A stretch of DNA of 64,000 bases from Prostheceraeus crozeri (lineage: Eukaryota > Platyhelminthes > Polycladida > Euryleptidae). Shown here in pieces: positions 1 through 10,431 of the stretch. The number at the start of each line of letters is the position of its first letter. The stretch's first letter is position 1. The notes under the pieces are model-generated. The model did not search any database. It saw only the letters and a program-made list of their open reading frames with translations, and was not told where the DNA came from. The translations under genes and the position numbers were made by a program. The stretch covers positions 62,001 to 126,000 of the forward strand of contig CAJQUW010007293.1 of assembly GCA_907163375.1 (NCBI GenBank). Direction: 5' to 3'.

Positions 1-1
1 T

Positions 2-883
2 AGAAGTGTTGAAGACTTTGCAAGAAAGTTTCAAGGATCAGTGCCAGAAACGTTAATGACTTGTGAATATAAGAAAGAGAAAGTAACTTTATTTACTGTT
101 GAAACGGAGGCAGAATTTATTGTTTTTACTAAAAAGACACCATTGGAAAAGTCTGATTCCGCTGTTATTGAATTCGGATCTGAAATGATTGGGATGTTTA
201 AGGGCCTTGAAAGCGCACCTTGGTTGACAGAGTTAAATGATACATTCAAGGTTCAATTGTCCTCTTCTAAACTCAAAGCATCAACAAATGCTTCATGGGA
301 TATCCACGTATACAGCGAAGACATACTGGGTGATGATTTGTCTACTTCCAGTGAACTTGTAAAAAGAGTTAATTTGAACATTGAAAGCTTGAAAACGCCA
401 TCTGAATTGTGTACAAAGTTAAATGAGTTTGGTGTAGATTACCTTGATGCAGATGAATATCACTTTTCTTATAATCCACATAAGAAACGCATGATTCTAA
501 AGGTAGGGAAGAACTCTCTTATCAAGCTGGATAGCGTGTTAACGTCCACATTGGGATTCTCAAAATCAACTATTTATGAAGGCACATCAATAGGCGATAC
601 AGCCCCATCACTAGAGCGTGATATAAGTAACTTATACGTCTATTGTAACATTATTGAATATACAAGGGTTGGCGACATTGAGGCCCCACTTCTGCGCACA
701 TTTCCTCTCTCATCCGTAAGGAAGCAACTAATCAATCGAGAATTTACTAACACGATTTATGTACCAATGAGCAGAAATGTCATCAATAGAATTGACATAT
801 CAATTCATGATGACACAGGTGAAGTAGTACCATTCTGTGGTGGTGTTACTGTTTTAACACTACACATCAGGACACGAGATTAA
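2..883 (+). CDS. Penton-like minor capsid protein of the Polinton, partial at window edge
   Basis: The frame is open from the window edge, so the true start is outside; an internal ATG lies at 56. The C-terminal part contains a run around LYVYCNIIEYTRVGD, then APLLRTFPL, IYVPMS and a closing stretch ending LTLHIR. That spacing is what I know from the single jelly-roll penton-like protein of Polintons, which forms capsid vertices. It precedes the small basic gene by about 40 bases on the same strand, consistent with a late structural cluster. The penton assignment rests on remembered motif order and position next to the capsid gene. Confidence 0.7.
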   Translation, partial: RSVEDFARKFQGSVPETLMTCEYKKEKVTLFTVETEAEFIVFTKKTPLEKSDSAVIEFGSEMIGMFKGLESAPWLTELNDTFKVQLSSSKLKASTNASWDIHVYSEDILGDDLSTSSELVKRVNLNIESLKTPSELCTKLNEFGVDYLDADEYHFSYNPHKKRMILKVGKNSLIKLDSVLTSTLGFSKSTIYEGTSIGDTAPSLERDISNLYVYCNIIEYTRVGDIEAPLLRTFPLSSVRKQLINREFTNTIYVPMSRNVINRIDISIHDDTGEVVPFCGGVTVLTLHIRTRD

Positions 884-926
884 GGCTTTACGCTATTGTG
901 GGATCTATAATTATCTACAGGACATA

Positions 927-1361
927 ATGTCAGGCATTTACAGTGGTCCATCCCATCAGAGCGGCTATCCCGTGTTTGCTGGAGGTAGACGACAAGTTGG
1001 AGGAGGCATATTCGGTGCACTAAGACGTATGGTTCTCCCAACACTCAAAAAGTATGGCGTACCATTCATGAAGCGGATTGGAAACAGAGCTTTAGACTTT
1101 GGTGCAAATGTTGCAGCTGATGCACTTCAAGGGGAGAATATCGGTGAATCCATGAAATTGCGTGCACAGCAATCTGCCATAGACGCATTAGATGATTTAA
1201 CAAAGACAGTTCGGAAGATGTATTCGGACGCATTAGATGTACAGTTCGGAAGAAACGTAGGAAGTCAAGACAAGTTGGATCAGGCCGAGTTACTAAGCAA
1301 AGGCGTAGGAGAAGTAAAAAGCCCACCAGAGCAGCACGTTCTAAATCAAGACGTCGTGTGA
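927..1361 (+). CDS. Small basic Polinton structural protein (pVI/pX-like)
   Basis: A 144-residue ORF between the penton-like and major capsid genes. Residues 15-50 are glycine- and arginine-rich followed by an amphipathic stretch (GGGIFGALRRMVLP), and the middle is alanine-rich helix. Sites such as VFAGG and QVGGG resemble the glycine-glycine sites cut by adenovirus-type proteases, and such a protease is encoded at 2728-3147. Polintons usually carry a small protein of this kind, thought to be a minor capsid or core component. The function is inferred from position and composition only. Confidence 0.55.
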   Translation: MSGIYSGPSHQSGYPVFAGGRRQVGGGIFGALRRMVLPTLKKYGVPFMKRIGNRALDFGANVAADALQGENIGESMKLRAQQSAIDALDDLTKTVRKMYSDALDVQFGRNVGSQDKLDQAELLSKGVGEVKSPPEQHVLNQDVV

Positions 1362-1445
1362 AAGCAAGAAAGCGCAAACGAAATTCCACAGCGACTGGAA
1401 ACAAGTCAAAACGAAGGAAGACAACATATTTGTAAAGCTAATACG

Positions 1446-2731
1446 ATGCAGAGTATCAAGTCGGCTTTGTGTTTCTTTCATTCACCGCCTCATCAAACTG
1501 ACATTATTTATTCAACTATTGTTGATATAGTCCCCACAACAAATATCGATGGTAACCAACAGCCTATTCAGTTTGACATACCTGCTAATCCTCAAGATTG
1601 TATTGACTGTCAATCCATTGATTTAGAATTGTGTATACAAATTAAGAAGACTGATGGTACCAATATTGATTCAACTAAGGATAAAGTGGGATTGACAAAT
1701 CTTCCTATTGCCAGTCTATTCTCAGATGTGTATTTAATATTGAATGACAAACAGATTGAAGGAGGGGATCGAGCATATCCCTATGGAGCATACATAAATA
1801 CAATGACGCAATTTCAGAAGCAAGCTAAACAGTCACATTTGCAAGTTGCCGGCTGGTATGATGATCAGCAGGGGAAATTTGATGAGGTTTCAAATGGAGG
1901 TTTAAAAAACTAATGGAATTGACAGCAGATTCAAAGGAATTATACTTGAAAGGACCTGTCTATCTTGATTTCCTTCGTCAATCTAGATGTCTACTAAATT
2001 TCTAGGTTAAAATGCAAATAAAATTTATTCGTGCAAATCCTGAGTTCGCGTTAATGGCTTTTGGAGCTACAAACTATCAAATCAACATAAGTAGTGCCGT
2101 GCTCAATGTAAGGAGAGTAACAATGAACCCGTCAGTCATCAACGAGCATGCGACAGGATTGAGGAAAAGCAATGCAATATATCCAGTTAATCACAGTGTG
2201 TTAACAAACTTCACAATTGGTGCGGGATCATCCTCTCATGCCTACCCAAATCTTTTTCCCACTGCGATGCCGAAGGCGGTGTATATCACATTTGTGGAAA
2301 ATGAGTCATTTATTGGTGCTTTTGAAAAGAATCCATTTAATTTCCAACACTTTAACGTTAGTAAACTAGCACTCTATCAGGATGGAAAGTTTGTTGCTTG
2401 CAAAGCTTATGAGCCTAATTTTAAAGAGGGTAAATTTGCACGTGAATATGGTTCTACTTTCACTGCACTGAGCATGTTTAACACAGATGATTCAAATGGA
2501 TTTACAATGGATATGTATAAAAATGGTTACTTCTTCATTATATACAATCTCACAGCGGATGGAGATCTAGGCGGTGAAAGCGTAGGAGTTACAAAGCCTG
2601 GTAATCTACGACTAGAGGTGTCATTTGAGTCACCTTTGAAGAAAACAATTACTTGCCTCACTTATGCTATCTATGATAGCAAAGTTGAAATAACGAGAAT
2701 GCGAGACGTAACTGTCAGCTATCAGAGATGA
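1446..2731 (+). pseudogene. Major capsid protein (double jelly-roll) of the Polinton, broken
   Basis: The N-terminal stretch IKSALCFFHSPPHQTDI matches the characteristic opening of Polinton/adintovirus major capsid proteins (proteins often annotated as F54H12.2-like), followed by IQFDIPA and a long beta-rich body with LFSDVYLILND. The second half contains KAVYITFVENESFIGAF and a C-terminal beta-rich region. In the family this protein forms the hexon-like trimer shell. The coding region is interrupted and is treated as a fossil; its placement between the basic protein and the protease is the usual one. Confidence 0.82.
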
Positions 2732-3147
2732 GTAACCTAAGCAACACCGAAATCTTGAGGAAAATGGGAAATGCTCATCCCTACTCCAAGTCAATATTTC
2801 TTGATGTCTTTTCTAGAGATAATTTACCTAATTCAATTCCTTTCTATCCTTGTTCACTTATCATCAATACGGACAGCAACAATCTTCCTGGTAAACATTG
2901 GGTTGCAGTGTGCATCAATCGCTATAAAGTGGCTGAATATTTTGACTCTCTTAATCTACCTCGCTTACATGACATTGCACTATGGATGAATAGGTTCTCC
3001 TGGACGATTAAGAAAGTTACATCGTTTCCACTCCAAAGCAATGTATCTCTCATGTGCGGCGGTTATGTGCTATATTTCGTCAACGAGAGACCATTGAAAA
3101 ATAACTGTAAAAGTGTTTTACAACTTTTTTTCGAAAGACTGCTATAA
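2728..3147 (+). CDS. Adenain/Ulp1-like cysteine protease of the Polinton
   Basis: A 139-residue ORF whose start overlaps the end of the capsid gene. GKHWVAVCINR (His of the catalytic triad), EYFDSLNLP (acidic residue) and SLMCGGYVLYFV (nucleophile Cys) appear in the order and spacing of C5/C48 proteases. In adenoviruses the homologue matures capsid proteins, and Polintons carry a counterpart. Its length and clean motifs suggest this part is well preserved. An AATAAA signal follows at 3189. Confidence 0.85.
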   Translation: MSNLSNTEILRKMGNAHPYSKSIFLDVFSRDNLPNSIPFYPCSLIINTDSNNLPGKHWVAVCINRYKVAEYFDSLNLPRLHDIALWMNRFSWTIKKVTSFPLQSNVSLMCGGYVLYFVNERPLKNNCKSVLQLFFERLL

Positions 3148-3188
3148 AAATGATGTAATTCTTACGAAGTATATTGAAACTGTTTTGT

Positions 3189-3194
3189 AATAAA
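3189..3194 (+). terminator. Poly(A) signal after the protease gene
   Basis: AATAAA 42 bases downstream of the protease stop, in the short gap (3148-3319) between the rightward structural genes and the leftward genes. It would end transcripts of the + strand cluster. Confidence 0.5.
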
Positions 3195-3319
3195 GTTTTA
3201 TTTTATATGTAAATATCCTTGTTTTATGTTCCGAATCGTTGGGTTTAGAGGGAAAGCAAAACATGTTTACATTTCAATATGTATTTACAAATGTAGTTCT
3301 TTTCTAAATATTTACATAG

Positions 3320-3889
3320 CTACAATGTAGATTTCACAAATATTTTTCTCAAATCACATAGGATGGGAGGAACATCATATATGTCTTTAATGCCGGTTAT
3401 CACAATCTTTCCATTATGGAATACATGAACATGATATGGGTGCCAGTTAGTCATCTGTGCTGCTGGAAATAGTTCCACTTCATAAGTAAGATTATTTGAT
3501 GATGTGACTTTACGAAAGTCATAATGATAGTTCAATTCACATAGCACAGTCATTGTCTTCACTTCCCATTCAGATAATGAGTCTCTAAGTAAATTTTCCA
3601 ACGTAGAATGTAGATATGGTAGATCACCATCAGTAAAGCCACCAACACACTGGATTGTTCCATTTGGAAAGAATAGGATAGTCACATATTTATCCTTCCT
3701 CTGTATCCTCCATGTTAACATTGAGGGTCTTCCCAGATGTAGATTCGTTGTCGGCTTCATCTTGTGTTTTATTAATAACCATTGCTTTCGATTGGGAATG
3801 TTGCGCTCGATTTCTTGAAGATTGAGTTTTGAGTTTACTTTTGTAGTTAACATGCGATTCACGACTTCCATCCGCTTGATGTCCTCCAT
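3320..3889 (-). CDS. TATA-binding-protein-like protein in the Polinton
   Basis: A 189-residue ORF. The second half contains YEVELFPAAQMT and then HVHVFHNGKIVITGIKD, closely resembling the eukaryotic TBP second repeat (ElFPGliyrM ... lIFvSGKvVlTGAK). The first half has LTTKVNSKLNLQEIERNI and YVTILFFPNGTIQCVGG, resembling repeat one (VSTVNLGCKLDLKTIA ... ALIFSSGKMVCTGAK). Two repeats and about 180 residues is the size of a TBP core, a saddle-shaped DNA-binding domain. Inference: an element-encoded promoter-recognition factor, possibly acting with the adjacent PC4-like ORF. Its 5' end overlaps that ORF by 200 bases in another frame. Confidence 0.68.
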   Translation of the reverse strand: MEDIKRMEVVNRMLTTKVNSKLNLQEIERNIPNRKQWLLIKHKMKPTTNLHLGRPSMLTWRIQRKDKYVTILFFPNGTIQCVGGFTDGDLPYLHSTLENLLRDSLSEWEVKTMTVLCELNYHYDFRKVTSSNNLTYEVELFPAAQMTNWHPYHVHVFHNGKIVITGIKDIYDVPPILCDLRKIFVKSTL

Positions 3890-4313
3890 CTTTAATGAAT
3901 GAAATCATATGTGGTAGTATCTCTTTTGTAAAGTTTCTCCATGTGACGTCACTGAAACGGAAAAATCGATAGTCAATATCTTCTCTCTTTGGTGAACAGA
4001 CGTATAGCTTGACGGTAGAGTCACACTTCATCCATACCTTTTCATCGAGGGGAATCTTCATCCGTGTCTTTTGGTTGTCAATCAGATCAGCGAAGTCTTT
4101 CAGTGAAGATAATGCGTCAAGGCTAATGCAAACGCCACGATGTTTTCCACCACTATTTGTTATTAAGTGACGAAAGACTACTTTCTTAGAATTTGTTATG
4201 TGAATGCTTTGTGAGTCATTTAATTTCCATGTTCTAATGTAATGAGGCATGTTTTCAAATATAAACCTAAATTTATTTGTTTGCATAAAGCTTGCTATTT
4301 TACATCTCAACAT
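3690..4313 (-). CDS. PC4-like (transcriptional coactivator p15) protein in the Polinton
   Basis: A 207-residue ORF. Residues about 30-85 (IHITNSKKVVFRHLITNS, then GKHRGVCISLDALSSLKDF and an acidic stretch) resemble the PC4 single-stranded-DNA-binding fold, whose hallmark is a basic beta segment followed by KGisL..eqw..Lk. A second conserved-looking stretch is RFFRFSDVTWRNF at about 120-132. The tail is hydrophilic and overlaps the TBP-like ORF. PC4 proteins act in transcription and in protecting single-stranded DNA; either role would suit a protein-primed replicator. The domain call is by eye. Confidence 0.5.
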   Translation of the reverse strand: MLRCKIASFMQTNKFRFIFENMPHYIRTWKLNDSQSIHITNSKKVVFRHLITNSGGKHRGVCISLDALSSLKDFADLIDNQKTRMKIPLDEKVWMKCDSTVKLYVCSPKREDIDYRFFRFSDVTWRNFTKEILPHMISFIKDGGHQADGSRESHVNYKSKLKTQSSRNRAQHSQSKAMVINKTQDEADNESTSGKTLNVNMEDTEEG

Positions 4314-4491
4314 ATCGGAATGATGTTGAGTGCTACGTCTTCAATTCATAGTAGGACTACCTATGTTTTAGTAATTATTTCTACACATCGGAAAAATGTA
4401 GAAATTTCATTTTATATTTAATCTACCTATATATTATTAAGCATAACTACGCAGAAATGTAGTGATTGGTTAGTTTACTTTGTTAAATTTC

Positions 4492-7400
4492 TTAAACTTC
4501 TACGTCACCTGTAGCAGGAAGGTATCTCCTTCTCTTTGAAGGTGGGGGAAGACCTAAACTATAGTGTCCATATGGTAGAGATAGATTTTTATTTAACCAA
4601 CAGCGCTTATCCTCCCAAAGTGAAAGTCCTCGCTTTCTAAATGATTTTGTAACGTGATTTTTTGAATTTATAATTGTCATTTCCTCATTTGTAACTTTCT
4701 CACTGTAGTACACAGTCCTATAATCATTATGATGTAATTTTTTAACTGCAGCTCTCTGCACTCCTTTTTCCCGCTTGATGCTATCACAAGTTGAATCTAG
4801 ATATTTCATTGAATACATTTTTGGTTTTAACAAGATCATTTCCTCAAGCAACTTTCCCGCACACTCATCCTTAAAACAACCTAATCTGTCTCTGTTTGTA
4901 GTTGAGTATAGTCGGTGATGACTGTCATAGTTTGAAGAGTCAAATTTTTCACCAAAATATAGCAGTACATCCTCCAGGCTGACAGATGGTGAGGTGTACA
5001 AACATAGGAAAAAACTATCGGCATCACCTCCACAAAGCCGCGTTCTATTTATCAGTGGACATCTTTTCAAATCATTGTAGTATAACTGGTACATTTCCAA
5101 TCTGCTATAGTCAAGTACCACCTGACCAACATAAATCAATTTATTCAACATTATTGAAGGTTTATACATTTCCATACCAACTAGATCTTCATCAAATATC
5201 TTATGCTGTAATTAGAGAGGATGATTTGATAATTTTCGACATTGTTCCACGCTGTTTACTAATTTGAATTTCCTCCTTCGTCTTACATTTTCCATTGTTT
5301 TACCATATAAAGAATTTTTTTTCAACTTATAAAATGACTTTTCAAAGTTGGTACTTGATTGAGCTCTCTTTTGTGAATTCATATCAATGTACGTTCTCAA
5401 CCATGGCTTTTGTGTAAACTTTATACCGTTGTGAATTTCTGTGATTTTCATACCCATGGCTAAGTAAAATTTTAATATTGAATAGTGTACAACATAATTT
5501 TCCCTATTGAATTGATGAAGCAAGAGTTTTTTAGTTGAACTGAATTTAGTGTCTGGTCTTATTTTCCTATGTAAAACCTTCATATAAGCTGAGAACATAT
5601 TTTTCTCTACGGTCTGCATCTCTGGCGCTAATGGGAAATCGGCAGTGTCATCATGTATGTTTGCAGGATATTCCAAGTTCAAATCAAAAATATAGCCAAT
5701 TTCACCATCATCATCGATAGCTTGTATATTTTCTTCGTTTAGAAAATAGCTTACTTCACTATCACTCAACCATTTAAAATTTGAATGTGGTAGACTCTTA
5801 CTGAGCGAAGAACCGTAAAGGTTATTGACATCAATGTAAGATAAGTGACGACTTTCATTTGTATTATTTTGTAATTCCGAAATGCGTGCACGTGCTCTGT
5901 GAATGTTCGTAAAAGTCATTCCACCCCTTATTCCCCTTTCGAAGAGATTGTACATACTTTCATCTTGTATGTAGTGTGGAGGATCATTAGATGTCAAATT
6001 TAAAGCTGAAGTAAAGCAAAGATGTGGAAGGCTAACGAAATGGACAGGATCTACTTCATCTTCACTTTGACTTAGTGACCTAAAAACTTCAAAAATATCT
6101 GCCAGTAATAATACATCCAGTTTCAAATATGCAAGCATGTAATCACCAAAATTGTTACAATTGAAAGCAAACCACGCATTACTAGCGTGCTCATATTCTT
6201 CATCTGAACAATGTTCACGAGTGAGATCATTATAAAATTCACATTGTGGTGGCAGACATTTTTCTAACAATGTATTTAGACTTTTGAAATAACAGTAGGG
6301 AAACACTCCCTTTTGATAAAGAATATCATCTGTTAACAGGGGAAATTCATTTCTTAGTTTTTCTACATGTTCATAAACTTGCAATCCTCTTGCTAACTCA
6401 CTCAATGATGCACTTAAAAATTGATAAGAATCTAAGAATTTTAACTTGAAGTAGATTGTTTTTCCTTTGTATTCGTTCACAGGGACGCTGGCGGATAGAG
6501 TTATATACTTTTCAGCTGTTGCTGCTACTACTTCCAATTTCCATTACTTCTTCTTTCCAATTGCTTTATAGCAAACGATATGACTATCATAATTCTTAAA
6601 ATTATGGAAGAAGATGGGTAGTTCCCGCCTATTTAGTTTTAATCGAAGATTGCATTTACTGCATATTGTTTGTCTGTATCTTCCTGTTAAATGGTCGTGA
6701 TCTCTTACCTTTATGCAATCATCACTAAATGCAGCTTTACATTTATTACTATTTTTTACATTTTTATGTTTTTCGTCTTCATCAGAAGAAAGAGACATTG
6801 GTTGCCGGCTTATTGCACGCTGATTATCATATAAGTTTTGAGCTATATTTTCTAGGTGATCCAAGAAGTCCATAATACAATTCTCTCCTTTGAAGACAAT
6901 ATTTGTTTTCAAATCTGGACTGGAGAGCTTTATGCCAAACATGATAAACACCAACTGCTGCCGGTTTGTGTACTTTATTATCGATGTAGCACTCTATATC
7001 TGCATAAACAACTAAAGGAGGACTTAATTGATATTCCATGCTACTTGTGCTTACCTCTAGTTGTTTAGGCATTCTTTCTATCTGTGCCTTTCCATGAACA
7101 CAAAATTGATGATGTCGCTCCAAAGTTGTCTTATATGTAAACGATTGGGTACATCGATCGCAGAAATGTTTGTATCTTCTACTTATTTTTCTATATAATC
7201 TTGATAGTTTTCTGATTCCACAATAGTGTGCACGTTCATTGTTTATAATTAGTAGTATATTAACATTTCGTTTACCAATAAAGTTGCTGCTACATCGAAC
7301 ACCTTTTAGTCCTTTTTCGTAAAGGTGAATGTTGATTTTAATGTCATTATTTTTCTCAAACTTAGGAATATCTTTAATTGATACGGGTGTAGAGATGTCA

Positions 7401-8095
7401 TTCATATTTAGTTCAGATGTCCATTTACTATATGATTTTATCTCATTCCCAGAATGTGATACATCATTGTAATGTAGCATTGATAGAACTGAATACAAGA
7501 AACAGTCATTTGCATTTGAATGTACATTAATTACAGCCTTAGAATCTTTCAGACTCTTTGGTAGATTAAATACTTCTCCACCAGAAAGTAATGGACTAGT
7601 AATAACATTGAATTCTATATTTAGTATTTCATCTATAACCCAATTGCTACCCTTATTTGCAAAAGCTTCAATATGACTTGAGAGACTATTTAAGTTATCT
7701 AGGAACCATGTATCATAGTCATAAAAATAGTTTGTGGATGATGAAGTAAAGTGTGCGAGAAACGTTTCATCTTCCTGAGGATTTGATCGCACATAACGAA
7801 TTTGTGCTACCAGACGACCACGTAGTTGAAAATTTTCTAGAAGGTTTGACACTAAGTTCATTAACATAGATCGCATACTTAATAAAACGGAAGTTATATC
7901 TACTGTGTGTGCTGATGGTGTGATGTCGTATACACGAGCATGACCGTTGAGCGCGCTTTCGCTGAGACTTACAGTTCCATGATTATTTTGTATATTCATC
8001 TCACTATTTGTATTATGCATATTCACATGCTGACGGAATTTGCTTATAGAATTATACGTTTTACCACAGCGGGAGCAGCATTGCATAAAGATCAA
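4492..8095 (-). pseudogene. Protein-primed family B DNA polymerase of the Polinton, broken
   Basis: Read right to left: a C2H2 finger (CSRCGKTYNSISKFRQHVNMH), an OTU-like N-terminal region around DCFLYSVLSMLHYND and VSIKDIPKFEKNNDI, a second finger pair (CDRCTQSFTYKTTLERHH), an exonuclease motif start (VVYADIECY), then FFHNFKNYDSH, the polymerase motif A region (YIDVNNLYGSSL), motif B (LKKNSLYGKTMENV) and the motif C/thumb region near the left end. This order is standard for Polinton pPolB, which replicates the element using a terminal-protein primer. It spans several frames, with a handful of breaks. Confidence 0.88.
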
Positions 8096-8149
8096 ACTAT
8101 TATTTGAAGCGCTGATTGGTATATGTCTAGACGTTTGTTCAACAGTACT

Positions 8150-8395
8150 AGATTTGGGTATTTGACTATCATTAGCTGAGATACTTCAAAGATTTGAATT
8201 TAAATTACAATTACTTGGTTGCTTATCACAAACTAGATTGTGTCGCTTTAGATTATCCTGTCGCTTCGTTTCATATGGACACTTCCAACACTGATAAGTT
8301 TTTCCCAACTTACAAAACTTTTCATGACGTTGCAAATTGCCATTAAGAGTAAACGTTTTTCCTCATTTAGAACAGACAACCATGTTTACTAAACT
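8150..8395 (-). pseudogene. C2H2 zinc-finger coding remnant at the right end of the Polinton
   Basis: On the - strand, finger-like text can be read upstream of the polymerase: GNLQRHEKFCKLGK, CWKCPYETKRQDNLKRH. Such fingers commonly precede Polinton pPolB. It is decayed. The element end should lie shortly to the right, in the AT-rich stretch 8400-8480. Confidence 0.5.
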
Positions 8396-9752
8396 GGTGA
8401 GGATTGTAATTTTTGCAGACTATATATATATTTTTTCATCGTCCTATGACGTCACAACTATTACTAGCCAATGATATTTGTTCCAATCTATGATGAAAAA
8501 AGAAGACAGGACTTGTAACAATTTCTTTTTCCATTTAAAGTCAAAACAAAAAGTAAAAGTAAAAAGTTTTCATTTTCTGACACTTGACCCTGTCGCTGTG
8601 CGACAGTTTGACATGGTGGCACTGCTCACAGCAGTCGGTCGTGTCCTCCATGCGAGACAGCCTCACTCCTGTGATGTCCCCATCACGAAACACCAAATGC
8701 ATCAGCGTCTCACGCTCTAACTGACGACTACCTCTGGCTACAGAGGAGGACAATAGTAGGTTGACTGTGTTAAATTTCTAACGGACACAATCAAACCCCT
8801 ATTCTCCTCCCTGAGCTTACTTTCTCTCTCCTCAGCGATCTTCAGGCGATGCTGGCACAGTTTCAACTTCTCCTCTAGCCGCTCATCATTCTCGGACGTA
8901 TCATCTAGGTGGACATTATATTGTAAAGGAGCAGGAACAGAGACTGGAGCAGGAACAGGGATCGGAGCAGGAGCAGGAACAGAGACTGGAGCAGTAACAG
9001 GGACTGTAGCAGGAGCAGGATCAGGAAAGGGGACCGGAGTAGGAGCAGGAGTTCGATATTGAAGGATCGGTGTAGGGGGCAGCCGAACGCTGCAATTTGG
9101 CGACGCACGGATCCGGGAGAATGAGATTTCTTGTGATGCGAAATCACACATATCCTTATAATGAGAAGAAATAATTGTTTACTATCTATATGTCCTTATA
9201 ATGAGGATAGAGCACTGCAGTTCTAACAAAATTGTGAAAATCATACCTCAGGAGTAATCGGTGAAAAATTGTCCTGAATCGATTTATTTTGAAAATAAAT
9301 ATCACTGTTATAATTTTAGAACAGCATTTATCAAGAGAAATCATGAGATTTAGTTATTAATTATTAAGTTCGGTACTTACAAGGGAATGCCTTGCTTCAT
9401 CCTCATCAGAAGATGTGGATGACGATGTGGTTGATGTTGAAGAGGACGAGTCGCTAATCTCGTCTGAATCCTCCCTCTCATCAGATGAGGACTCCCGTAT
9501 CGTGTACGGACGCTCCTCATTATCCTCAACGGAAGTGGCAGTCGCAGGTGTTGAGGCGACGCTATTAACCCTGGACTTTTTCAGGGATAAGGATCTCATT
9601 ACCTGAAACGGTAGAAAAATATAGAAGGATAATTGAGCAAATGGATTATGTATGATACATTAAGAAGTGGTGAGAGGAACTTATAATAACGACTATAACA
9701 ACTGTACTTACGGGACGTGGGCTACTTCTTTCTTCTACCGCACTCATCTTGG

Positions 9753-10107
9753 CACGGTGACACGGAAGACCGATCAAGCCAACAAAAATGTAACCCCTCT
9801 ATACTTTCCATTTTCTCATTCTATATGACCAACACATACTCACTATGATGGTCACTGAAATTGTAACCTAGCTAATTGACTTTTAGAGCCATTTTTTTAA
9901 AATGGCGTCAAAAATCATTTTTACAGCATTTTTGGTGACAAATATTGTGACATGCTATGCCTGATTTGCATTTTTAAGCAATTTTATCAACGTCTCGCAG
10001 TAGATTTATATCAAATAATAATGTATGAACCGTTTTGATGATGATACAGGTGTAATCCCTTGTATTGGACCCAGTAAACCCCTAAAATACTACTTACTAA
10101 TATTAAG
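9753..10107 (+). repeat. Left terminal inverted repeat of the N-RAG-TP-like transposon
   Basis: 355 bases matching the complement of 13067-13421 almost base for base; the one mismatch I noticed is near 9871. It starts CACGGTGACACGGAAGACC. Confidence 0.92.
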
Positions 10108-10431
10108 AAATATATGAATACGAGTAAAAACAACAATTCATCTCCTGAGCCATTCTTTATCACTACCATTTCAGAGCAATATTCACATTCCCATAATAAA
10201 ACATTAATTCCATAGTAGGGTATTGTCTTCTAGGCCAAACATACACGTACATTCCACAATTTTTCATATTCAAAAAGGCCTAGGCCAGCTTTCTATATTA
10301 ACTTTTTCAAAAAATGGTAGAAGCCAACATGCACTCTGAAAATACAGTAGGCACAGTGTATGTAAACAAAAAGTACAATGTGCGTCACAATCCATCTTCA
10401 AATGGGCTCTATTGGATGGGAGCAATTGTTA

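Larger units (their letters stand above)
1..8400. mobile_element. Polinton/Maverick element, right-hand part, broken
   Basis: Parts in order: penton-like, small basic, major capsid and cysteine protease genes on the + strand; TBP-like, PC4-like and protein-primed DNA polymerase genes on the - strand, with zinc-finger coding at the far end. This gene set is that of Polintons/adintoviruses. The first gene runs off the window, so integrase, packaging ATPase and the left terminal repeat would lie outside, and no terminal inverted repeat pair can be seen. The right end is placed only roughly, near 8400-8480. The element is broken, with several breaks across the capsid and polymerase genes, yet the genes are still easy to recognise, so it is of moderate age. 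Confidence 0.88.

Noticed and set aside
1066-1404. Open frame on the - strand opposite the small basic Polinton gene
   Set aside because: Leu/Arg-rich shadow of the + strand gene, with no motif.
9415-9606. Acidic open frame on + opposite exon 5
   Set aside because: Mirror of the Ser/Asp/Glu-rich - strand exon; splice borders support the - strand.
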